Shown here: piece by piece, positions 45,723 through 54,070 of the stretch
How positions within the stretch are numbered: the stretch's first letter is position 1
How the letters are laid out: each line of letters starts with the position of its first letter
Origin: Litorilituus lipolyticus
GTDB taxonomy: Bacteria > Pseudomonadota > Gammaproteobacteria > Enterobacterales > Alteromonadaceae
Reading direction: 5' to 3'
Assembly: GCF_006439335.1 (NCBI RefSeq)
Contig: NZ_SAWY01000019.1
Span: forward strand, 108,401-172,400
Length of the DNA stretch: 64,000 nt
Position numbers and translations under genes: made by a program
Notes under the pieces: model-generated
Told to the model about the DNA's origin: nothing
Databases searched by the model: none
The model's input: only the letters and a program-made list of their open reading frames with translations

Positions 45723-46412
45723 CTATAGGTGCTCATCAAGCAATTGCTGCATGCCTTGGGATGCAGTATTGGTTATGACTATTAGTGGGTTTGATAATAT
45801 TAGTTGTTCTGTATTCGCGGGTTTAAGGTCAATGTAATAAACATCTGCTTCAGGTTTGGCATAATCAACCAAACTTGCTGCTGGGTATACCTGCATTGAG
45901 GTACCAATAATAATAATTTTATCAGCTTGCGATACCTCATATGCAGCAACCTCTAGCATTGGCACTTGCTCGCCAAACCAGACAATATCGGGCCTAATCT
46001 GATTTCCATTCTCACATAGGTCACCTATATTGATATCTGATTTATGAATAAAACTATCACTTGGCTCAAGAGAGCTTTTTGCTTTAAATAATTCACCATG
46101 TAAGTGAATAACGTGATTGCTCCCTGCTCTTTCATGTAAGTCATCAACATTTTGAGTAACAACAGTTACTTTGTAATCTTGTTCTAACTTAGCAATTAAA
46201 TAGTGTGCTTTATTTGGCTCAACATCATGTAACTGTCTACGACGTTCATTATAAAAAGCTAAAACCAGTGCCGGATTTTGATGCCAGCCTTCAATTGAGG
46301 CAACCTCCATCACATCATGACCTTCCCAAAGCCCATCAGCATCTCTAAATGTACTTAGCCCGCTCTCTGCACTGGTACCAGCACCACTTAAAATTACTAC
46401 TCTCTCTTTCAT
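45723..46412 (-). CDS. Sir2-family NAD-dependent protein deacylase without zinc cysteines
   Basis: 229 residues. Rossmann and NAD motifs: VILSGAGTSAESGLSTFRD, TQNVDDLHERAG, catalytic His in HLHGELF, and IIIGTSMQVYP. Tyr and Arg in FYNERRRQL match the YxxR pair that lets CobB/SIRT5-type enzymes take succinyl-lysine. The usual four zinc cysteines are absent: between HLHGE and the VWFGE motif there is a single Cys (DLCENG). Such zinc-less sirtuins occur in some bacteria. Likely removes acyl groups from lysines in the cytoplasm. Confidence 0.88.
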   Translation of the reverse strand: MKERVVILSGAGTSAESGLSTFRDADGLWEGHDVMEVASIEGWHQNPALVLAFYNERRRQLHDVEPNKAHYLIAKLEQDYKVTVVTQNVDDLHERAGSNHVIHLHGELFKAKSSLEPSDSFIHKSDINIGDLCENGNQIRPDIVWFGEQVPMLEVAAYEVSQADKIIIIGTSMQVYPAASLVDYAKPEADVYYIDLKPANTEQLILSNPLIVITNTASQGMQQLLDEHL

Positions 46413-46581
46413 AGAACTCGCTGCCTAAATGTACACTTATTGATAGGTCACAATAAATAATAACGAAACTAGCTACATTTAACATGACCTTACATAATTC
46501 TGTTTTTCGCCCTTAATAATATGATTTACTGTAGCATTTTATTTGTTAGAATTCGGTACTTATATTGTTCCACGTTCTAAA

Positions 46582-47538
46582 ATGGAGACTAGCCGGTTGA
46601 TCTTTGAAGGCTCTGAAAAAAAAGCTGATATTTATATTGATGCAACAAAGCTATCTTTATTGAAGGATTTTGATGATGAATTTTGGCATAAATTAGTCAA
46701 ACAATGCGGTGCAAAAATATTATCATCTATTGAAAATGAACATTGCAAAGCATTTTTACTATCTGAATCTAGCCTTTTTGTTTGGCATAACCGTTTGCTC
46801 ATTGTTACTTGTGGTTTAACTCAACTGATAAAATCAATTGAATTTCTCTTATGTCATTTAGATAAACAAGTTATAGAGCAAGTAATTTATCAGCGAAAAA
46901 ATGAGTATTTTGCCCCGGCGCAATTTACTTCTTTTGGTGAAGATATCCACCAACTAGAGCAGTATTGTGCGGGTAAAGCTTTTCGTTTTGGCGCACTTGA
47001 TACCCACCACAATTATATTTTTCTTTCTGAACAAAATGTTTCAAATAGTCTAGAAAAATACGAAAACAGCCATGAAATTGAAGTAAATAAAACATACGAG
47101 CTTGTTGCTTATCAAATTTGCTATGACGCATCTGAGCATTTAACTACGACAAACTTATCAACTCATAACATTCGTGATTACCTAAAATTAACCACACTAT
47201 TACCTGATTTCATTTTTGACGACTTCGTTTTTAAACCTTACGGTTACTCCATCAACGCCATAAAAGGCAATGACTATTTTACCATTCACGTAACACCTCA
47301 AGCAGATAGCAGCTATGTCAGTTTTTGTTCAAGCTTAAACTTAATCTCTATGGCAGCTAAAATTCTCGCTATTTTAAAACCACGCTCATTTGATTTACTT
47401 AACATCAATGAAACAGCTTTGCAGAACAAGTTACTAATCTTTTGCACTCTACACAATTCCTTTGCCAAATCTCAGTGGCTAAGCAGTTTACCAGTAATCA
47501 TCAAGTTAACTTTACCACCTATATATTACCGAGTTTAA
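46582..47538 (+). CDS. Eukaryotic-type S-adenosylmethionine decarboxylase
   Basis: 318 residues from the ATG at 46582, which aligns with the eukaryotic N-terminus (human MEAAHFFEGTEK; here METSRLIFEGSEK); a TTG at 46543 is also in frame. Conserved features: Glu9 and Glu12, the self-cleavage site Glu62/Ser63 in LSESSLFVW (Ser becomes pyruvoyl), Cys77 in VTCGLT exactly 14 residues later, YGYSINA, and TIHVTPQ with the processing His; the human Glu after TP is Gln here. It makes decarboxylated SAM for spermidine synthesis. It is unlike bacterial SpeD. No spermidine synthase gene is adjacent. Confidence 0.87.
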   Translation: METSRLIFEGSEKKADIYIDATKLSLLKDFDDEFWHKLVKQCGAKILSSIENEHCKAFLLSESSLFVWHNRLLIVTCGLTQLIKSIEFLLCHLDKQVIEQVIYQRKNEYFAPAQFTSFGEDIHQLEQYCAGKAFRFGALDTHHNYIFLSEQNVSNSLEKYENSHEIEVNKTYELVAYQICYDASEHLTTTNLSTHNIRDYLKLTTLLPDFIFDDFVFKPYGYSINAIKGNDYFTIHVTPQADSSYVSFCSSLNLISMAAKILAILKPRSFDLLNINETALQNKLLIFCTLHNSFAKSQWLSSLPVIIKLTLPPIYYRV

Positions 47539-47720
47539 CCACAGAAAGTCCTGTTGAACTAACGTCAAATGGCCAAAATAATACACTTTAGCTTATCTAT
47601 CTAGCTCTACAAACTCATTGTCTTAACAATAATTGTTACACGCTTAATATGGAAAAAATCTAGCGATATGCCATAGTTATATCAGTATAAAGACATAGAA
47701 ACATCAGTTAAGGCATTGAG

Positions 47721-49049
47721 ATGTTAGAGAAGATCCGCGATATCATTGAAGGTGTTTCGAATAGCTATGGTGAAGAGTTCACCAACAACATTATGCTATC
47801 TCTTAATAAAGCTATCGATGCTGATTACACCTTTATAGCCAAGTTAAATGAGAAAGAATTTAGTGCTAAAACAATAGGGTTAGTAGCAAAAGGAGAACTA
47901 GTTCCTAACATTGAATACTCTTTAACAAACACGCCATGTGCTAATGTCATTGATGATACCGTTTGCTGTTATAGCAAAGATGTTTGCAAAATATTCCCTA
48001 AAGATCAATTGCTTATTGATATGCATATTCAAGCTTACTTAGGTACACCACTGCATAACTCAAAACAAGAGGTCATTGGCCTTATTGTTGCCCTATATGA
48101 GCACCCAATTGTAGATGAAGAAGAAGCATTAGCCCTATTTCAAGTGTTTTCTGGCCGAGTCGCAGCAGAGTTAGAGCGTAGAGAGCACGAAAGTTTACTA
48201 GAACAAACTGTCGCCATTAGAACTCAAGAGTTATCAGCTACGGTTGAAAAATTGCAAATCATGCAAAAGCAATTAATTGAATCTGAAAAAATGGCGGCAT
48301 TAGGAGATTTAGTTGCCGGTATCTCTCACGAAGTCAATACGCCACTAGGCATTGCCATAACCACGCACAGTATAATGTTTGATGAGCATAAAAAACTATC
48401 TCGCGCCATCGCTGATAATAGCTTGTCATTGAAAGCCATGAACCACTACCAAGTTTCGGTGGAAAATGCTTTGAATATGCAAGGAGAAAACCTAGAGCGA
48501 GCGAAGAGCCTCATAGAAAACTTTAAAGAAACAGCTGCTGACCAACATCAATTAGAAATTGATACCATAAATATTAAAAAATATTATCAACGCGTAATTT
48601 CAACATTACACTCTTTAGTAAAAACTAAAAAGACTGCTTTATCTGTGCAGTGTCATGAGGATATCGATATTGCGACTTTTCCTGGTGTACACGCTCAAAT
48701 TATTACTAATCTTATCAGCAATAGTATTCGTCATGGCTTTAATCATGAAGGAAAAGACCATGATAATCGTATTAACTTTTCCATTGAAAAGCTTGAAAAT
48801 GATGTAGTGCAAGTCACCTACCTTGATAACGGATGCGGCTTGTCTGAAGAAGCAAAAGTGCATGTGTTTGAACCCTTTTACACCACAGCAAGAGACAAAG
48901 GTGGTGTTGGTTTAGGTATGTCTATTATTTTTAATCTTATCAGTCAAAAGCTAAATGGAAATATTAGATATAAAGACACTCCTGATGGAGCATGTTTTAT
49001 TTACCAATTCAAAGAAAGTAAAGCAGCTATTTTATCAAGTGATTCTTAA
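47721..49049 (+). CDS. GAF-domain sensor histidine kinase
   Basis: 442 residues, no membrane helix. GAF domain (about 5-155) with a [11 protein letters not shown] stretch holding several Cys (Cys73, Cys82, Cys83, Cys89) that might sense redox or bind metal. Then a coiled-coil linker (160-190), a dimerisation helix with His203 ([14 protein letters not shown]), and an HATPase domain ([29 protein letters not shown]). Belongs to the group of soluble kinases with [10 protein letters not shown]-boxes. No response regulator is adjacent. Cytosolic signal unknown. Confidence 0.88.
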   Translation: MLEKIRDIIEGVSNSYGEEFTNNIMLSLNKAIDADYTFIAKLNEKEFSAKTIGLVAKGELVPNIEYSLTNTPCANVIDDTVCCYSKDVCKIFPKDQLLIDMHIQAYLGTPLHNSKQEVIGLIVALYEHPIVDEEEALALFQVFSGRVAAELERREHESLLEQTVAIRTQELSATVEKLQIMQKQLIESEKMAALGDLVAGISHEVNTPLGIAITTHSIMFDEHKKLSRAIADNSLSLKAMNHYQVSVENALNMQGENLERAKSLIENFKETAADQHQLEIDTINIKKYYQRVISTLHSLVKTKKTALSVQCHEDIDIATFPGVHAQIITNLISNSIRHGFNHEGKDHDNRINFSIEKLENDVVQVTYLDNGCGLSEEAKVHVFEPFYTTARDKGGVGLGMSIIFNLISQKLNGNIRYKDTPDGACFIYQFKESKAAILSSDS

Positions 49050-49092
49050 CAAACACTACCAATCACCTTGAGCATTGAGTCAACTCGCCCAA

Positions 49093-49141
49093 AAACCATA
49101 TATAGTATATGGTTATCCACCTAGAACACCATATGTTGTGT
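49093..49141 (+). promoter_or_regulatory. Pair of NrdR-type boxes upstream of nrdG
   Basis: Two matches to the NrdR box (core CWATATATWG in ACAC...GTGT): 49093-49108 (core CCATATATAG) and 49126-49141 (ACACCATATGTTGTGT), 33 bp centre to centre, about three helical turns as in known tandem boxes. The first box also lies in a perfect 9-bp inverted repeat, 49094-49102 with 49106-49114. Confidence 0.65.
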
Positions 49142-49167
49142 TTTATTTTATTCTACCATTCAAAAAT

Positions 49168-49181
49168 GTGATCGAGATCAA
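49168..49181 (+). promoter_or_regulatory. FNR-like site of the nrdGD promoter
   Basis: GTGATCGAGATCAA matches TTGATnnnnATCAA at nine of ten positions. Its centre (49174.5) is about 41.5 bp from a start predicted by the -10 TATATT (49205-49210), the class II FNR arrangement expected for an anaerobic enzyme. A CRP reading (TGTGA half) is possible. Confidence 0.65.
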
Positions 49182-49198
49182 CTATTTAACCCATCGAA

Positions 49199-49214
49199 TT
49201 ACTATATATTGTGT
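49199..49214 (+). promoter_or_regulatory. Third NrdR-type box overlapping the -10
   Basis: TTACTATATATTGTGT matches the NrdR box at 14 of 16 positions and contains the proposed -10 hexamer, so NrdR binding would block RNA polymerase. It is 73 bp (about seven turns) from the second box. Confidence 0.65.
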
Positions 49215-49250
49215 TTAACAAAATAATAATGTCTATATATAGGTGGCTAA

Positions 49251-49751
49251 ATGGATTTCAATTGCATTGCACCCACAATCGTTTTTCAAGAAGTACCCAA
49301 CGAAATCAGCTTATGTTTTAGCATTACTGGTTGCAAGATAGGCTGTAAAGGTTGTCATAGTACCGAGCTTTGGAATGAAAACTATGGCATGTCTTTATCA
49401 AAAGAAAACTACCTACATTGGTTAAAAAAATACAAAGGCCTAATTAGTTGTGTGGTTTTCTTTGGTGGCGAATGGCAGGCCAATGCTCTAATTGAAAAGT
49501 TATTACTAGCAAAGAATTTGGGCTTAAAAACCTGCCTTTACTCAGGTGAAAAACATATAGATATCAACATTAGCCAACACTTAGACTTTCTTAAAACGGG
49601 CGCATGGCATGCCGAGCTCGGCGGTCTTGAAAGTCCGACAACCAATCAAATATTTCGTGATATGAAAACTGGCGAAAAGCTTAATCACTTATTCATTAAA
49701 GACTCAATTAATTATAATTCACTCCAAGGAGCAGACAATGTTGCGGCTTAA
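49251..49751 (+). CDS. nrdG: Anaerobic ribonucleotide reductase activating protein
   Basis: 166 residues. Radical-SAM activase with the CX3CX2C cluster at Cys28, Cys32, Cys35 (GCKIGCKGCHS), followed by FFGGEWQ, the GGE SAM-binding motif. It uses SAM and a [4Fe-4S] cluster to put the glycyl radical on NrdD. AGGTGG precedes the ATG at 49251. The gene comes before nrdD and overlaps it by 14 bases, the reverse of the common nrdD-nrdG order. Confidence 0.92.
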   Translation: MDFNCIAPTIVFQEVPNEISLCFSITGCKIGCKGCHSTELWNENYGMSLSKENYLHWLKKYKGLISCVVFFGGEWQANALIEKLLLAKNLGLKTCLYSGEKHIDINISQHLDFLKTGAWHAELGGLESPTTNQIFRDMKTGEKLNHLFIKDSINYNSLQGADNVAA

Positions 49752-51519
49752 CCAAGAACAACTCGATGATAAAAAAGACTTCATAAAGCATTACTTTGCA
49801 GCGAAAAATGCCGCAGATGGTTCAAAAATGGACGCAAATGCCAACGTCAGCCATAAAAACATTGCCACCCTTGAAGCTGAATTACTCAAAGACTGCTTTG
49901 TGCAAATTAATCGCACCTTAGTGCACGATAAAATTAGTGAAACTTTTGACGCTGAACTTGCCAAAGAATACTTACGTCAAATCGAAGATCATGAAATTTA
50001 CGTGCATGATGAAACCAGTTTAAAGCCCTACTGTACCTCTATCAGCATGTATCCATTTTTACTCGATGGTTTAACAAAACTTGGTGGTGAATCAAAGGCT
50101 CCAAAACATTTAGAATCGTTCTGTGGCTCTTTTGTTAATCTTATTTTTGCTATTTCTGCACAATTCGCAGGTGCCGTCGCTACGGTTGAGTTCTTAACCT
50201 ATTTTGATTATTTTGCTCGCCTTGAATATGGTAATGACTACATAAACACCAATAAATTTGAAATAGAAAATCACCTACAGCATGTAGTTTACGCCATCAA
50301 TCAGCCAGCCGCTGCACGTGGTTACCAAAGCGTATTTTGGAATATTTCTTTATTTGACCAACATTATTTTGCTTCCATGTTTGGCGATTTCGTTTTCCCT
50401 GATTTTAGTAAACCAAACTGGCATACCGTTGATCAATTACAACACTTCTTTCTTAACTGGTTGAACAAAGAAAGAGAAAAGTCGGTGTTAACTTTCCCTG
50501 TTGTAACTGCCGCTATGCTCACTGAAAACGGTCAATGTAAAGATCAAGCTTTTGCTTTAAAGCTGGCAGAAGAAAAGGCGCAAGGGAATTCTTTCTTCAT
50601 ATACTTATCTGACAGTGCAGATTCACTCGCGTCATGTTGTCGACTACGCAATGAAATTTCAGATAATACTTTTTCCTACACTTTAGGTGCAGGTGGTGTT
50701 GCCACAGGTTCTATTAATGTTATTACCCTAAATATGAATCGACTAATACAAGATGGCCGCGACTTACAAACAGAGATTGAGAAGATTCAAAAATACCAAG
50801 TTGCCTATCGCAAACTCATGGAAGAATACAAAGCTCAGGGCGCTTTATCCGTTTATGATGCCGGTTTTATTAGTCTTGATAAGCAATTTTTAACCATAGG
50901 CATTAATGGCATGGCTGAAGCAGCCGAGTTTAGTGGTATTACCGTTGGCAATAATCAAGCCTACAAAGACTTTGTCAGTAAGCATTTGCAAATCATCTAT
51001 CAAGCAAATCAATCAGCTAAGAAAGAATACGGTTATATGTTCAATACTGAATTTGTCCCAGCGGAAAATCTAGGAGTTAAAAATGCTAAATGGGATAGCA
51101 AAGACGGCTATCAAGTCAATCGCGACTGTTATAACTCATACTTTTACTTAGTCGAAGATGAAGAGACTAACCACCTTGATAAATTTGTATTGCATGGGAA
51201 AGAAATCACCCAATACCTTGATGGTGGCTCGGCGCTACATTTAAATTTAGATGAAGCACTTTCTACCGATGCCTATGTAAAACTATTCAATGTCGCTGCA
51301 TCAACAGGTTGTAATTACTTTTGCATTAACGTAAAAATTACTATTTGTAATGCCTGTGAAAAAATTGATAAGCGCACATTGCATCAATGCCCTGAGTGCG
51401 GCAGCGATAATATTGATCACGGCACACGGGTTATTGGATATTTAAAAAGGGTAACCGCATTTAGCCAAGGCAGACAAAAAGAGCATGGCCTTAGGCACTA
51501 CCATAGAAAAAGCGCCTAA
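49738..51519 (+). CDS. nrdD: Anaerobic ribonucleoside-triphosphate reductase
   Basis: 593 residues, shorter than E. coli NrdD (712) because the N-terminal ATP-cone is missing. Class III features: C-terminal zinc site Cys537, Cys540, Cys551, Cys554 (CNAC, CPEC) and the glycyl radical Gly567 in RVIGYLKRV. The active-site cysteine region is around DSADSLASCCRLRN. Makes dNTP precursors without oxygen. Without an ATP-cone, the usual dATP shut-off must be absent or replaced. GGAG is placed before the ATG. Confidence 0.92.
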   Translation: MLRLNQEQLDDKKDFIKHYFAAKNAADGSKMDANANVSHKNIATLEAELLKDCFVQINRTLVHDKISETFDAELAKEYLRQIEDHEIYVHDETSLKPYCTSISMYPFLLDGLTKLGGESKAPKHLESFCGSFVNLIFAISAQFAGAVATVEFLTYFDYFARLEYGNDYINTNKFEIENHLQHVVYAINQPAAARGYQSVFWNISLFDQHYFASMFGDFVFPDFSKPNWHTVDQLQHFFLNWLNKEREKSVLTFPVVTAAMLTENGQCKDQAFALKLAEEKAQGNSFFIYLSDSADSLASCCRLRNEISDNTFSYTLGAGGVATGSINVITLNMNRLIQDGRDLQTEIEKIQKYQVAYRKLMEEYKAQGALSVYDAGFISLDKQFLTIGINGMAEAAEFSGITVGNNQAYKDFVSKHLQIIYQANQSAKKEYGYMFNTEFVPAENLGVKNAKWDSKDGYQVNRDCYNSYFYLVEDEETNHLDKFVLHGKEITQYLDGGSALHLNLDEALSTDAYVKLFNVAASTGCNYFCINVKITICNACEKIDKRTLHQCPECGSDNIDHGTRVIGYLKRVTAFSQGRQKEHGLRHYHRKSA

Positions 51520-51586
51520 CTAAGTATCTAATATCAGCAACATACAGGTAGTTGTATATACAAGAAAAGCAGATATGTATATACAA

Positions 51587-52213
51587 CTATGCATTGTCGT
51601 TTGGTGTAACTTTATAGGCGCAACGTCTAGCCCCTTCTACAATATGTTCTTCTCTACTTACTTGAGCAACATCAGCCATTAATGTTTGAAATAAGTGTAA
51701 TTCTGAGCGACAAAAGTTAGCGCATTTACTCGCCGCTGCACAAATCGGACAATGATTTTCTAACAGCCAATAAATATCACCTTCTTGTTCAACGGTTGCC
51801 ATATAACCTTCATCTGATCGAATTTTAGCTAAGGTCTCAAGTTTTTCTTCTACACCATATCGATCTGCAAGTGCTAATCGGTAGTTGGTCATTGAACTAG
51901 TTTCACGATGCTCAATCAATTTGTTTAAACCGTCATCACCAAATATAGCAATGACAGAATCAAGTAACTGAACGGTGAGCTCATCATGCCTGTCATCAAA
52001 AAGGCTATTACTTTTCTCAGTGAGTAACCAAGAGCGAGTAGGTCGACCTCGTGCGGCTTTTTCATCTTTAAATATTACATCTCCTGACTCTTCAAGGGCT
52101 TGCATGTGTTGCCGTACTCCCATGGTCGTTAACTGCAATTCATTGGCTAAAAATTTTGCCGTCAATGCACCATGCGTTTTGAGTAAATGGAGAATCTTGT
52201 CATGGGTTTTCAT
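51587..52213 (-). CDS. HTH transcriptional regulator with Cys-rich sensor motif
   Basis: 208 residues from the ATG at 52213 (MKTHDKILHLL); a GTG five codons upstream is possible. N-terminal winged helix of the COG2345/SufR-like kind (TKTHGALTAK-type opening, FLANELQLTTMGVRQHMQALEESGDV). The C-terminal part carries HCPICAAASKCANFC (CX2CX5CX3C) plus a distant Cys (RRCAYKV), a plausible Fe-S cluster or metal site. Divergent from the flavin reductase/VOC genes at 52419, so it probably regulates them in response to redox or iron-sulfur status (inference). Confidence 0.8.
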   Translation of the reverse strand: MKTHDKILHLLKTHGALTAKFLANELQLTTMGVRQHMQALEESGDVIFKDEKAARGRPTRSWLLTEKSNSLFDDRHDELTVQLLDSVIAIFGDDGLNKLIEHRETSSMTNYRLALADRYGVEEKLETLAKIRSDEGYMATVEQEGDIYWLLENHCPICAAASKCANFCRSELHLFQTLMADVAQVSREEHIVEGARRCAYKVTPNDNA

Positions 52214-52418
52214 AAAGTAGCGCCTCACCTTAATAAAATTTTCATGCTAACTCCCTCTTATTATCAACGATTTAACCATTAAGTAAACTTTTTAATTTAT
52301 TTTATTGCTTGACCTAATTAAATAAATAATTTACTTTACATAATAATTAATAAACAAAAACATTTACTAATGTTTACATCTATAGATATGTCGCCATTAG
52401 ATATAAGGAATTCTGCAC

Positions 52419-53039
52419 ATGAAACTACTGATAATTAGCGCAAGCCAAAGAACTGAATCTCAAAGTGCTAAAGTGGCAAACTACTTAGCTGAAGTAACCC
52501 AAGGCTTTGAAAGCATTACTCATATTGAACTTTGTAAACGTAATTTACCTTTGTGGGATGGTGAAGAAAGTAGCAAAGATGATCCTTCGAGTGACTGGTT
52601 AGCAATTAATGATGAGTTACACAATGCAGATGCATTAATTTTAATCACCCCTGAATGGTCTGGTATGGCCTCACCTTTACTGAAAAATTTATTACTTATG
52701 TGTACAAGTGAAGATGTCGCTCATAAACCAACATTACTTGTCTCTGTTGTTAGTGGTATTAACGGGGCATACCCAATCGCCGAATTAAAGATGAATGCTT
52801 TTAAAAATAATAAGTTAGTTACTATTCCTGATCATTTAATTATTCGCAATGTCGAAGAAATCTTAAATATTCAAACAGACAATAGCGCGACATTAACGCC
52901 AAGAGATAACAGTATTAGACAACGTATTGGTTATAGCTTGCACACCCTAAAGCACTACAGCAAAGCCTTACAAACATTACGCAAGGCCTTAATTGCCCAG
53001 CCTTTTCCTGGCCAAGAAAACTATAACTACGCCATGTAG
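52419..53039 (+). CDS. NAD(P)H-dependent FMN reductase-like flavoprotein
   Basis: 206 residues with a flavodoxin-like fold: LLIISASQRTESQSAKVANYL (phosphate loop), NADALILITPEWSGMASPLLKN (isoalloxazine contact, PEW variant of the common PEY) and LLVSVVSGINGAYP. Reduces FMN, quinones or azo/nitro compounds using NAD(P)H in the cytoplasm. First gene of a small operon with two VOC proteins and divergent from the Cys-rich regulator; this looks like an electrophile or redox-stress module. Confidence 0.85.
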   Translation: MKLLIISASQRTESQSAKVANYLAEVTQGFESITHIELCKRNLPLWDGEESSKDDPSSDWLAINDELHNADALILITPEWSGMASPLLKNLLLMCTSEDVAHKPTLLVSVVSGINGAYPIAELKMNAFKNNKLVTIPDHLIIRNVEEILNIQTDNSATLTPRDNSIRQRIGYSLHTLKHYSKALQTLRKALIAQPFPGQENYNYAM

Positions 53040-53071
53040 TGAACACTCTACAAAGCGAAAGGAGCAACACG

Positions 53072-53455
53072 ATGAACATGAACCAAATTACCTTACCCGT
53101 AACCGATATTAATAAAGCTAATCACTTTTATCTTACCTTAGGCTTTATACAAATAGTGGATACGCCCCATTATGCCCGTTTTGCATGCCCCAATGGTGAA
53201 GCAACATTTTCATTAAGTTTAACTGAGCAAGTAAACGCACATGACGTAGTAATGTACTTTGAGCATGAGCATTTAGACAATTGGGTTAAACAATGTCAGC
53301 AACGGGGTATTGAATTTGAGCAGTTACCTACGGATCAGCGTTACTTGTGGCGTGAAGCCAGCTTATCAGACCCCAGTGGTAATAAAATAAAGCTTTATTG
53401 GGCTGGTGATAATCGACTAAACCCGCCATGGCGAGTACATAAAACCTATGAATAG
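53072..53455 (+). CDS. VOC-superfamily (glyoxalase-like) protein 1
   Basis: 127 residues from the ATG at 53072 (AAAGGAG upstream); an in-frame GTG at 53039 overlaps the flavin reductase stop but lacks support. One VOC repeat pair: QITLPVTDINKANHFYLTLGF at the start and SLSDPSGNKIKLYWAGDN at the end. The family contains glyoxalases, dioxygenases and antibiotic-binding proteins, so the reaction is open. Metal ligands are not obvious; the first position is Gln (QITLPV) where His is usual. Confidence 0.8.
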   Translation: MNMNQITLPVTDINKANHFYLTLGFIQIVDTPHYARFACPNGEATFSLSLTEQVNAHDVVMYFEHEHLDNWVKQCQQRGIEFEQLPTDQRYLWREASLSDPSGNKIKLYWAGDNRLNPPWRVHKTYE

Positions 53456-53507
53456 AGTACATCAACACACAGAAAAATCAGTGTAAAAGCAATGCAAGGA
53501 GAAAACT

Positions 53508-53927
53508 ATGATCACTTTAGAACATTTAAATTTGGTAGTAAGTAATTTAGACAAGAGCTTAGCCTTTTATCAAGCTGCTTTCCCCCACTGGTCAGTGCGT
53601 GGTGGAGATACGGGTCAATGGTACGGCAAAAAACGACAATGGCTTCACTTTGGTGACGATTATCAGTACTTATCACTCAATGATAATGGTGAGGGCAGTA
53701 ATCGTGACTTAACAGGGCATCAGATTGGTCTATCCCATTTTGCCTTTGTAACCAATGATATTAAAGGTGTAGTTCAACGCTTATCAGACGCTGGTTTCTC
53801 AGTAGATAAGGACGGAGCGGAAGATGAATTTAGAGAGAACGTTTATTACCTTGACCCTGATGGCTATGAGGTAGAGTTTGTGCAATACCATAGTGACTTG
53901 CCAAAGCAACGCAATCGCTATGGCTAA
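53508..53927 (+). CDS. VOC-superfamily (glyoxalase-like) protein 2
   Basis: 139 residues. ITLEHLNLVVSNLDKSLAFYQAAFPHWSVRG at the start, IGLSHFAFVTNDIKGVVQRLSDAGF in the middle, and YYLDPDGYEVEFVQY at the end. Potential metal ligands His6, a central His and Glu (VEFVQ) are present, unlike in the neighbouring paralogue. CAAGGAG precedes the ATG. Third gene of the flavin reductase-VOC-VOC unit, followed by a hairpin terminator. Confidence 0.82.
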   Translation: MITLEHLNLVVSNLDKSLAFYQAAFPHWSVRGGDTGQWYGKKRQWLHFGDDYQYLSLNDNGEGSNRDLTGHQIGLSHFAFVTNDIKGVVQRLSDAGFSVDKDGAEDEFRENVYYLDPDGYEVEFVQYHSDLPKQRNRYG

Positions 53928-53946
53928 ACAGACCATGTGGATGTCA

Positions 53947-53976
53947 AATACCTAGTCGATTATAGGACTAGGTATT
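53947..53976. terminator. Hairpin terminator after the VOC operon
   Basis: Perfect 11-bp stem (53947-53957 with 53966-53976), 8-base loop, followed by CTTTCCC. Lies between the VOC gene and the convergent nitrilase gene. Confidence 0.75.
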
Positions 53977-54070
53977 CTTTCCCCACCTTCAATTTATCTT
54001 TAAGAACAATATTCTGCGAGCAACTACTGCGCTTTTTGAACCAATTATTCAAACTCACTTAGATAAATAA

